DNA from: Piromyces finnis | Lineage: Eukaryota > Neocallimastigomycota > Neocallimastigomycetes > Neocallimastigales > Neocallimastigaceae | Assembly (NCBI GenBank): GCA_002104945.1 | Contig: MCFH01000049.1 | Coordinates: 1 to 64,000 of the forward strand | Length of the DNA stretch: 64,000 bases | Direction of reading: 5' to 3' | In this document: positions 25,817 through 36,900 of the stretch, in pieces | Numbering within the stretch: the stretch's first letter is position 1 | Layout: the number at the start of each line of letters is the position of its first letter | Translations under genes and position numbers: made by a program | Notes under the pieces: generated by a model | Seen by the model: only the letters and a program-made list of their open reading frames with translations | The model's database searches: none | What the model was told of the DNA's origin: nothing

Positions 25817-26955
25817 CTTTCTTTTTTTTTTTTTTTTTTTTTTTTTTTTATTTATTTTTTGATAAAAAAAAAATTAAATCAATATAAATAGTTTTAATTA
25901 TTGTTATATATAGTATTTCCCTTTATTATATTTTTATTGTAATTATGTAATTATATAATATTATTATTTGATTATAGTATTTTGTTGTAGTTATTTTTAC
26001 TGTTACTGTTGATGATTTTTTTGTTAAATGAATAGAAAAGAAAAGAAAAAAAAAATTGTCCCAGTTTTATTTATTAAATTTATTATACAAAAAAATTTAA
26101 TTATATATAAATATAATATATAATTTTTTGATATATTAATTTTCATTTATATAGTATTAAAAAAATTTATTTAAAAAAAAAAAAACACACATATACATCG
26201 ACCCAATTTTCGAATAATTAAAAAAAAAAAAAGGATTATTATAAAAGAAAAAAACAATTAAAAAAAGAATTATGTTACTTCAAAAGAACTTTTTTTTCCT
26301 TTTCTTATTTTTTTTAATTTAAAGATTGGACAGTTAACAGTATTATATAGTATTTCCTTCAAATTCTCTAATAATAATAATAAAAAAAAAATTAATTGAT
26401 AGAATGGTTGAATTAATAATTATATATATTCCTTTTTAAAAGATTTTTATTTATTATAAAATAATAATAAAAGTTGGAGTAAAAAGAAAAATATATATAT
26501 TGTAATTATACATTAAGTAGTTCATACCTTCATTCCTTCTTAATAATATATATATATTTTATATCAAACTTTAATGATAAAATTTTATATCTAAAAAATT
26601 GAATCATAGTTAAAAAAAAAAAAAAAAAAGCTTATTTATCAATAAAATTAAAATATAATATGTTTTTCTTTTTTCAATTTAATTAATGATTTTAAAAAAA
26701 CATACTGATTTATATAATAAATAATATTAACGAATTATTCAAACATTATATTATATAACAAATTTAAAAGAAAACATGTTAAGTAAAGAAGTAAATTATC
26801 TTTATCTAAAAATAAAAATATCAATAGTTTTACAGTATTAATTTTAGAATCTATTAGGAATACTTATTTATTATCTTAACTTTTATTTATATTAAAACCG
26901 TTTAAATGATAAATAATGTATTAAAATATTATAATATCGAAAGAATAAATAATAA
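25817..26955. other. Intergenic, poly-A/poly-T rich
   Basis: Divergent spacer between the 4-TM gene (minus) and the decayed Cys-rich gene (plus), so it may hold both promoters. Long homopolymer tracts lie at 25821-25848, 26171-26184 and 26221-26232. No further feature can be supported. Confidence 0.4.
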
Positions 26956-27463
26956 ATGGTACTAGGATATTTTAAATATTTTATTGCTATATATTTTTTA
27001 TTCAAATACATCCTATAATATAGAATATTTGAATGACGCTGTTAATGATTGTTGTGCTTATTATAGATGTCATTCTTGTTCGAAATGTTTAACCAGCAAA
27101 TATATTGATAATACTCTCAACAAAAGAAGAATCAATAGTTTATTATAGTTCGATTTATCAAGGCACTACAATTTTTAAAAGTGAATATTAGTATGTGTAT
27201 TGTAGTAAATCAATTAGTGATACATGTAAAAGTAATCATAAATATTATAAATGTTTTTCTAAGTAATATATAGATAGAAAATTTCATGGGACAAACCTAT
27301 ATCAATGATTCTGATAGTATGATACCAACATTACTACATATTCCTGTAATGCTTATGATTATGGTTAATTTTTGTTTTTGGTGTTGTAATATATATATTT
27401 TTTTGGTATAAAACCAAAAATGATGAAAACAAAAAGAAATTAAATCATAACATTAGAATATAA
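26956..27463 (+). pseudogene. Decayed Cys-rich single-pass membrane protein
   Basis: The ATG at 26956 starts a hydrophobic signal-like stretch (MVLGYFKYFIAIYFLF). A frameshift in a T-run leads into a Cys-rich part (NDCCAYYRCHSCSKC), then stops and shifts, another Cys stretch (CSKSISDTCKSNHKYYKC), and finally an open frame with a TM helix (VFGVVIYIFFWYKTK) and a basic tail ending at 27463. The order signal peptide, Cys-rich ectodomain, TM, short tail is that of a small surface protein. At least four lesions make it a pseudogene. The family was not recognised. Confidence 0.5.
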
Positions 27464-27472
27464 CATTTGATA

Positions 27473-28110
27473 TTATTTGAATTATTATATAATAGAGGAT
27501 ATGTACCACAGGTAAAACGATAGATAATTTTTTTTAATACTTTTAGGATTAGAATACCTAATTATAAAGTTAAATCACAACTTTTAAATAATTATTCCGC
27601 ATGGATTAAAGAAAATTCCAATTTAGATTTATACAATGATTTTGTTAAAGCAGTGTTACAAGAAAATGTAAATGAAGCGCATAAAAAAATTACTAAAGTT
27701 TATGAAAACTCAATAAATTATTATGATCTTCAAAATAAAAAAAGAGGTTACGAACACTGAAAATGAAGATAGATTAAATGAATCAAATTTTCACAAGTTA
27801 GTAATGGGATTATTCCTTTTATTAGGAGAAGATTATAAAGTCAAGACGAATAGAGAAAGTGAAACAGGAAGATATGATATTTGTATCATTCCAAGAAGAA
27901 ATCGAAACGTCATACCACTAGGAATAATTATTGAAATGAAGGTATGTAAAAAAAATTCAACTAAATATTTGACAAAGGTAGCAAAGGAAGCACTTCAACA
28001 AATATTAATGTAAAGAATATACAATAGAATTAGAAGATGATAAAATTCAAAAAACAATACTATATAGGGTATATTTCAAAGGATAGGAATGTGCTATTCA
28101 AATAGAATAT
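27473..28110 (+). pseudogene. Remnant of a DUF1703-type PD-(D/E)XK nuclease protein
   Basis: The pieces line up with the end of the AAA-like part (LFELLYNRGY), then IPNYKVKSQLLNNYSAWI, a helical linker, and the nuclease core: NESNFHKLVMG, NRESETGRYDICIIP and LGIIIEMKVCK. The Asp of GRYD and the Glu/Lys of IEMK are the catalytic PD-(D/E)XK residues and are still present. Breaks: a stop near 27529-27531, a frameshift near 27750-27765, another at about 28013 (the match resumes with YTIELEDDKIQ), and a stop near 28087. The family's N-terminal ATPase-like domain is missing upstream. In bacteria and gut fungi these proteins are multi-copy and often thought to be horizontally acquired. The remnant follows the Cys-rich pseudogene by 10 bp. 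Confidence 0.72.
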
Positions 28111-28623
28111 AAAAATGTAAATAATAATTTTTTTTATTTGTTTCAACAATTACAACTATTTTATATAGAAATATTTATTATTATTATTATTATTGTAATA
28201 TCAAAAAATTACTTTTTTTATATTTTTGTTACATTTTTTTAAACATTACAAAAATTATTAATATATAAATTTATTATAAAGAAAAATAATGTCAATTCTT
28301 AAATATATATTATGTTAATGTATGAATTTATGATTACCTTTTAAATTGAATCATCGTTTCTATTCTAATTATTCTATTATTACCTATTTATATTGTTTTA
28401 TTATAAAAATGATGACTTTAAAGGGTTTGTTATAGAATTGTTATTTTTCAATATAAAAAATATTGAAAAGACTGTTGAAATATATAAAAGAAGAAGGTTT
28501 ACACACACGCAAAATATTTTAATGTAACACAAAATGAAAAAAACTATAAAAAAGATTTTTTTTGGTTTTTTTTATTTTTTTTTAAAAAAAATACCAAAAA
28601 ATAAAAAAAGAAATAAAATAAGA
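28111..28623. other. Intergenic
   Basis: A/T-rich, with an ATT run near 28180-28195 and an A/T-rich leader before the ATG at 28624. Nothing else was seen. Confidence 0.4.
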
Positions 28624-29510
28624 ATGGGTTTCTTTAGTAAGTGCTTATGTTGTTGCTATTTATCAGAAGAAAAGTTTGTACATGGCTATTTCTTGTAAGT
28701 TTTATTTTCTAAATAATTTTTTTTAAAAAAATAAAGTTTTTATTTAAATTTAATTTTTTTTTAAAGATTTATCAAATATTAAACATTCCAATTAGTATAT
28801 ATAAAGGAGGTATTTTATATATGTATTATGTTCTTTTATTTCCATTGCAGCTTCAATATCACTTGCATTATTACTTTATGGTATCAAGAGTGTAATTTTT
28901 AAAATATTTTATTTAAATATAAAAAATTTCAATTAATATAAATAGATATAAATGATTATACTTGATTCTTTTTTTTTTTCTTTCTAAAAAAAAAAGAAAA
29001 GACTGTTGAAATATATATATAATATTAAAGTAAGATATTAATAATTTAAAATGCAACTATTTTAAATTTAGAAAAATGAAAAATATATGCGTCAATACAT
29101 CATTATAGTTTTTGGAATATGCGTTATTTTGCAAATTTTGCCAGTTAGTTTAAGAATTTATTCAAATAAACAAATATTAGAAAATCCAAATAATTATGTA
29201 GATATTATTAAGTTCAGATTACCTCATAATTATCAAAAAATTATCCTAAAACTGAAGCAGAACTCGTTAATGAAATTAAAACTGAAGCTTCAAGAATGAC
29301 TATGTTAGCATTAATTTTTTCCTTTTTATAAGTATAAAAATCACCCTTTATTTTTTAACAAATAATCATTTATAATATTACAAAGAATATTCCTTCAATA
29401 ACATATTTTTTCTTTCTTTTATTAGATTGATTATTATTTATCTACTCGTCATTACATCAAGGACCTTCTGGAAGCAACTTACACCCGAAAGTTAAAAGAT
29501 GGTTTAAAAA
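28624..29510 (+). pseudogene. Acylated-type membrane protein, broken copy C
   Basis: Exon equivalents of the 22265/30054 family lie at 28624-28694, 28767-28891, 29072-29330 and from 29426. Exon 1 begins MGFFSKCLCCCYL but is 71 nt against 81 in both relatives, a 10-nt loss that breaks the frame before the donor. Exon 2 needs a second shift to reach the conserved LLLYGIKS end. Exon 3 has a frameshift near 29240 and its donor has lost GT (ATAAGT at the expected site). Exon 4 keeps IDYYLSTRHYIKDL. These lesions support a pseudogene. Confidence 0.75.
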
Positions 29511-30053
29511 AAAAAATATTTTTTTTAAGAATTTTTTTTCCTTTTTTCCATCTAAAGTATGTTACACCAAATAAATTAAATTATATTAATTTGTGTAATA
29601 GTATTAAATTAAAATTTTATTAAATTTTATTATTATTGTTTTAATAAAATCTAAAAAAACGATATTTTACCTTTAAAGCTTTATGTATTAAAAAATAAAG
29701 GAATAATGGGGAGTTTCCTACGAATTAATTATTTATCTATAGAACATGAAAAGTTATTTTTTACTTTAAAAATTGTTATTATTTATATATATAAATTTAA
29801 ACCTTTTCCATTTATTTCAATATTATTTTGAAAAATAAAAAAAAATTTCCTTTTTTCCTTATTTAATTTTTATTATAAATAAAGTTTATTATTTTAAATT
29901 AAAATTAAATTATAGATCTTAAGGTTACACCAATGATGTGTATATTTTTTTTTTTTTTTTTTTTTTTTTTCAAATTTAAACTAAAAAAAAAATAAAAAAA
30001 AAAAAAAAGAAAGAAATTAAACATTGAACAAATGAAATATGAAATAAAAAAAA
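29511..30053. other. Intergenic with long T and A tracts
   Basis: A T-run of about 24 nt (29947-29970) and an A-rich stretch (29982-30010) precede the next gene, forming a possible long hairpin or, more simply, a nucleosome-poor promoter. Confidence 0.4.
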
Positions 30054-31012
30054 ATGGGTTTCTTTAATAAATGTTTTTGTTGTTGCTGTTTACCAGAAGA
30101 AAGTTCTGTTAAAGTTTGTACATGGGTATTTCTTGTAAGTTTTATTTTCTAAATATATATAACATTTATTATAATGGTAATGTAACTTTATTAACCTATT
30201 TTATTTATTAACCATCTTAATTTATTATAAATATTATATTATTTATTTTAATAATAATAAAAAAAAAGATTTTTGAAATATTATTTGTTATTTTATTAAA
30301 ATTAAATGAAACATTTACTTTACTAAATGTTATTGACATAGTTGCCATTGTAGTACTTATATTATTAATTTATGGAATAAAAAATGTAAATATTACTTAT
30401 GAATCACATTATAAAAAAATAATTTATGTTTAACTCAAATGATGATAATAATAATAACAATAATAATAATATATATGTTTATATTCATTCATTATTTAAA
30501 TTAGAAAAATAAAGAATATTTAAGTAAATATAATATAACTTTTGGAATATTTACAACACTTGAGATTATACTATTAGCATATTATATCATAACTATTATC
30601 TCGGTTTGCTTATATGATTTTGATGACGAATATCTTGATTCTTTTATTGATGATCTAGCAAATTCTGATGAACCCATTATTTATACAAGAGAAAACGCAA
30701 AAAAATTATTATTATTTAGTGCAATTTGTATAATTTTAGTAATAAGTTTTTTAATTTTCATATTAGTAAGTATAATGTGTTTTAAAATAATTACTATTAA
30801 ATATGACTAATTTATAATGTCATTAAAAAAAAAGTAATTTAAATAGAAAATAAAATATGAAAATGATTTTTAATTTAATTATTTTAAATGTAATATATAT
30901 ATATATATTTTAATAGGTTGATTATTATTTTACTACTCGTCATTATGTCAATAAGCTTATTGAATCTATTGATAATTCTGATTCTAATAGAAAATATGAA
31001 AATGGACTATAA
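30054..31012 (+). CDS. Acylated-type multi-pass membrane protein, copy B (184 aa, 4 exons)
   Basis: Exons 30054-30134, 30269-30385, 30505-30765 and 30917-31012, all phase 0, sum 555 nt. The N-terminus MGFFNKCFCCCCL again places Gly2 and a Cys cluster, suggesting dual acylation. Exon 2 encodes a hydrophobic helix ending LLIYGIKN, exon 3 two more helices flanking a strongly acidic segment (YDFDDEYLDSFIDD), and exon 4 a VDYYFTTRHYV motif and a short polar tail. Exons 1 and 3 equal those of copy A exactly in length, which fixes the splice sites. The ATG at 30032 is out of frame and was not used. The function is unknown. Confidence 0.82.
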
Positions 31013-33036
31013 ATAATAGAATAGTATAAAATTCCAAATAATACTACTTTAACAAAATAATAAACAACATTCAACAATTCATAAATTTATTTATTTACTT
31101 TTAATAAAAAAAAATTATCACCAATATATAAATAAATAGATATATAAAAAAAAGTAGTTTTTAATAAATATTACATTTATTAAGGTTTATTTTATCGTCA
31201 CCACTTACCGCCATCATTCAATATTTATTTAGATATTTTTTTTTTATATAGTAACATAGAAATAAAATTAATTTTAATAACAGTAATAATAATAAAAAAT
31301 ACAATACTTACAAAGAATATAAAATCTATATTTTTTTTTTTTTTAAAAAAAAAAAAAACAATTAATTTATAAAAGCATAATAATGGACGATTCATTATTT
31401 AATAATAAATAATTATAATTTATATAATTGGAAAATCTTTGTCTCTTTATTTGTTTTATTTCTAAAAGTTATTAAATAATAATAAACCTTTTATGATGAC
31501 TACACTTTTTCTAATTATTTTCGACAAGTACCATTATTTAAAGCCATATCTAAATTTTATATCACTAGTAAAATTGTTTATAAACTATTTTCACTCTGTC
31601 TACAAGAGTTTTTTGAGAATTTTCAGAATTTACAGTATTGAGGAATTCTTTTATATAGCTCCGAGTAGAAAGGTAATAGTCAATCTGGTATTAATTATAT
31701 ATTTTATATTTTATTTAATTATTAAAATATTTTCAAATCATTTTAATTATATAAGGATAATTATATACTGTAATTGTATATAAAATACTTTTTTTAAATT
31801 ACATTAATAAAAGTATAAACTGTATCAATGATAATATATAAAATAGAAACTAATCTTAAAAACATCTGACAATATATTTTCCCTTCACTCGGCCTCTCAT
31901 GTCATTATATATATTGTGATACAGAAAACAATAATTAAATAGAAATCCATTATTAGTATTACAATAAATATTTCATAAATTATATTAAATTGCCTCAATT
32001 ATTTTAAATTGCCCTAGGTATAAGGAATAAGGAATAACGAATGATAATTTTATAAAAATTAAATTAGAAAAAAAAAAAAAAAAAGATCAAAAATGAAGTT
32101 AATAATAAAAAGAATAAAAATAAACGATTTATATATACAAAATAATGGTTTATAAAAGATTTATTGTTGGTGTATATTAGAGACCATTTTGATATAATTT
32201 TATTTATTTATTAACTTTCATTTATGAATATATATTATGTATTATTATTTTATTATTTCCTAAATAAAAAAAATATTATATTTTATATTTAAAATAATTA
32301 TTTAAATGAAAAAAATAAAAATAATAGAAAACATATATAATAATATTTAAATTATGCACATTAGCCTGTCGGATATTCTTTCTTTAATATCTCAAGTAAA
32401 AAAGGTTGAATTTATTTAAACTAAAATAACAAAAAAAAAAAAAAAAAGTCAAAAAAAATCATAGTTCTTAATACTTTTTGATATCATTTGCTGCTTTAAT
32501 TTTTAGTTTATATATTTTATAATAATAATAAATAAAAAAAAAATAATACTAAAAAAATAAGAAAGAAAAATAATAAATATTAAATTAAAAAAAAATTATA
32601 ATCATTTGTCTCTAATTTCCATTTAGATATATTGACTAGTAATAAAAATATGAATTTTTATTATTTTAATTATAAATGAATAATAGTAATTTATACTATG
32701 CCTTATTGTGTATTACTTTATACATATTAGAAAGGGTTTAATTATAAATATAAAAAATATATCTTTTTTTTTTTTTTTATTTTTATATATTATAAATAAT
32801 ATCTACTGTATCTACTCCATCTACCATATATAATATTATTTTTATTTTTATATAATTAATAATTGATTAAACTATAACTATGAAATATTTATACTATATT
32901 ATTTACAAGATTATAATAATTACAATATATATATATATTATATATTATATTACGTTTTATGTTATTTTCGAAACTATAAAAGTTTTTTGATTGCGTTCAT
33001 CATTCATAATTTATAATTATTTAAAAGTTTTTAAAC
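31013..33036. other. Intergenic, no gene supported
   Basis: AT-rich. An ORF at 31493-31783 (96 codons) is hydrophobic and Tyr/Phe-rich without any recognisable motif. I regard it as probably spurious, though a small membrane protein cannot be excluded. Confidence 0.4.
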
Positions 33037-33147
33037 AGCGTCTGATTCATTATATTCTTGAACTTTTTGACTCAACCAATTTATAGTCTCTTCGAATTTG
33101 TTATTTTTTACTTTATATTTCTTTAAAATTTTAGGATACTACTACTC
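33037..33147 (-). pseudogene. Orphan C-terminal fragment (EYNESD)
   Basis: The minus strand reads YPKILKKYKVKNNKFEETIN then WLSQKVQEYNESDAV and a stop. The piece EYNESDxV and its DNA (GTCTGATTC.TTATATTC on the plus strand) resemble the end of the Cys-rich gene at about 41140-41165. No upstream exon was found. It is probably a relic. Confidence 0.35.
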
Positions 33148-33907
33148 TATTGGAATAAAACTGATTTAAATAAATAGTAATAAAACTATAAATTATGAAA
33201 TTAAATAGTCTTATTAAACAAAATATAAAACCATGTAAAAAATTATATTTAGATTATATCATAATGAATAAATAATAATTTAATAGTAAATTCATATTTT
33301 TTTATCTAATTGTATCATTTGTAAAGTCGTAAAATTAATGTATTAATTATAATTTATAAATGGTATTATAATATATCCTAATAACTTTACATGTAATGGT
33401 CATTTAACTATAAAAAATAGAAAAAATTTTAAATCTTTTATACTAAAAATTTATATTGTTTCATTAGAAAAATTTAAAATAAAAAAAAAATAATTTAATT
33501 TTATATATAAATAATACGTCTGTTTCGAAATAAAACCATCAAAACTTCAGACAAGGAATATATCATCTACAATCTTTTTAAATTTATAAAGCTTTTTTTT
33601 TTTTTTTTTGATTTACTTTAAACTTTATTTTTTATAGGTAATTTTTTTTTTGTTATTGAAAGAAAAAATACTCTTTCAATTTTTTTTTAAAAGTATTTTA
33701 AAATAAAAAATAGAGTTGAAAATAAAATATTTTATAAAAAAAAATCACTTATTTAAAATAATAATAAAATTAAAATGTTAATAATAAACTACTTTTATTA
33801 AAATTTAAGGAATAATAGATTTAATTGAATTTTTATAAAGATTATATTTTAAACATATTGTATATAAATTTCTTATTTAAAGATTTACTTAAAAAATAGT
33901 TAGGGTT
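33148..33907. other. 3' flank of the LRR-CBM18 gene
   Basis: AT-rich with T-runs at 33595-33609 and elsewhere. No coding content was seen. Confidence 0.4.
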
Positions 33908-36900
33908 TTACCAACATTTTCCAAATTCAGATTGGCATCCTTGTTCTTTACTACAGTATGCTTCGCTCTTACCACACCATCCATATTTACTACAACAGTA
34001 TCCTTTCTTACAGGAACCAATATCTTTACCACATTTCCATGGATGAATTTTAGAGTTTGCATTTTCGTGATGATGCTTTTTTTCTGGAGTGTATTTCTTG
34101 CAATGACCAAATTCAGATTGACAACCTTGAGCAAGATCACAATAATCCTTACTTTTTCCACACCAACCATATCTACTACAGCAATATCCTTTTTGACAGG
34201 ATCTAATACCTTTTCCACATTGCCATGGATGAAAAGTTGAGGATGGTTTAATAGTGGTAGTGCTAGTTGTAGTCTTTGTTTTTGTAGTAGTTCTAGTAGT
34301 AGATGCTTTGATTATTGTAGTAGTTCTAGTAGTTGTTGTTGTTGAAGAAGTTATCATAGTTTTGACCATTGAGGTTGTACTAGATTTAATATTTGTAATT
34401 TTACTTGTAATTGATTCAGAAGTTGTTGGTTGAATTGTTGTTGTTGTTAATTTTTCAATTATGCTTGTTTCTTCAGTAGTAACTTTTGGATGAGTTGTTG
34501 TAGTTGTTAATTCTTTATCTGTCATTGATTCAAAAGTTGTAGTTGCTAATTCCTCACTTGAAGTGAAAGTTGTTGTCACTGTTTCTTCACTATTATTAGA
34601 TATATTAAACTTATCTTCTACACAAAATCCATTATTAGTACAGAACTGATCAAGAGGACATTCTTCATACTGATCACCACATTTTCTTAAATTTTTACAT
34701 TTTTCGTCATTATTTTCTTCTAAATAACTAATTAAATTTATATAAATAGCGAAAATAAAATTATTTTATATTATTATCAATTTTTTTCTTTCAAGTTAAT
34801 TAAACAAATTTATATTTAAAAAATAGTATACAATACAGAGAATATTTTTCGTCTCCTGTCATTACTGGTGATGAAGTAATACAATTATTAATTAAACTAT
34901 TAATTTATTTTTAAAATATAAAATTTTTGTTAAAAAAAAAAGCAAAATAATAAAATTGTTAAATTTTAATAGATACATAAAATAATTTTATAATGATTTA
35001 ATTAAATAATTACCTAATAAAAATATATTCACTTTTAATAGTGGGAAGCTCAGTAATGTAATTATTATCTAAACATCTATATAATAAATTTATTTCAATT
35101 AATTAAATACTTCAATTTTTATATATAATACTTTTATAAAAAATGATAATACAAATTAAAATGTATTTTTATCTCCTTCCAGGGAAGCTTAGTTATGTAA
35201 TTATCATTTAAATATCTATATTAATTCAATTAATAATTAAATAAATATATAATTAATAAATTATTTATATTTTCATTTTATTTAGACTATATTTTTATTA
35301 TATAATCTGTTTTTGATTAAATACAAATGTTGAATATAATTATATATAATTTCAGCTGGAATCTTGGTTATTTTATTATTGTTTAATTCTCTACATTAAT
35401 TAAATATATATAAATAAATATATAATTAATAAAATATTTTAATTAATAATTAATTATTTATAATAATACTTTAATAATAAGTAATATAAATGCTTACAAA
35501 TATTTAATACCCCCAAACTTAGCAGGAATCTCACTAATTCTATTATCATTGAGTTCTCTATATTAATTAAATTATTATTTAAATTAATTAATCAAATATT
35601 TCAATATATAATTAAAGATAAATAATAAATATATACAGTGAATAAAGTTTAGTGAGATTTCCAATCTCAGGAGGAATCTCACTAATTCTATTATCATTGA
35701 GTTCTCTATATTAATTAAATTATTATTTAAATTAATTAATCAAATATTTCAATATATAATTAAAGATAAATAATAAATATATACAGTGAATAAAGTTTAG
35801 TGAGATTTTCAATCTCAGGAGGAATCTTGGTTATTTTATTATTGTTTAATTCTCTACATTAATTAAATGATGATTAATTAAATTTATATAAATATCAACT
35901 ATAATTAATTATACATATAATATTTTTATAATAAATAATATAAATACATACAAATGTTCAATTCTTCCTGTTTTAAAAGGAAACTCGGTAATTTTATTAT
36001 CGCTTAATTCTCTATATTAATTAAATTATTATTTACATTTTTAAAAAAATATAATTAATAGAATATTTTAAATTTTAAATCATTGTATATAATACTTTTA
36101 TTATAAATAATATAAATCTATACAATCTCCAAACATTTCCAAGTTCAGCAGGAATCTCAGTTAAACTATTATTATTTAAATATCTTTAAAAATATTAATG
36201 GATTATTTAAATTTATATAAATAAATATATAATTAATAAAATATTTTAAATTATAATTATTATATATAATGATTTTATGATAAATACTTACAATGAAAAG
36301 CTTTCATTGCAATTTACAATTTCCTTTGAAACTTTAGATATCTTGTTATTAGACAATTCTCTATGAAAATATTTAAAATATTATCATTAAATTATCTCCA
36401 CTATTATTATAAATTCTTTGATTATATAAATAATATAAAGAATAATATACAAAACTCTAATATTAGAAAGCTTTCCAGCTGAATCAGGAATTTCGGTAAA
36501 ATTATTATAATTTAAATTTCTATTTAAGTTAATATTTTATAAATATTTTTTAATATTATTTTTCATAAGATAAAGCATAATATTGTTAACATAGAAAAAG
36601 AGGAAAAACATACAAATACTCAATTGGAAGATTTACTATTTTATCAAAAATCTCAGATAAACTATTATTACTTATATATCTATAAAATACAATAAATACA
36701 ATTATATATATTAATAATTAAGTATTATTTTTACTTTTCAATTATTTAAATTCATACAAATAAGTAAGATTAATCATTCCTTCGATAGAATCAGGAAGGA
36801 CAGTTAAATTATTGTTTGACAAATATCTTAGTAAATTAAATAATATGAAAAATATATAAATATTTAATAAAGTATTTTTATGTATTATATTATATTATAT

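Noticed and set aside
31493-31783. 96-codon hydrophobic ORF
   Set aside because: No homologue in the window, no splice context and no motif. Composition fits chance in AT-rich DNA.
33889-34240. ORFs overlapping the CBM18 domains in other frames and strand
   Set aside because: The CBM18 frame has the full canonical Cys pattern and links to the spliced LRR gene. The others are shadows.
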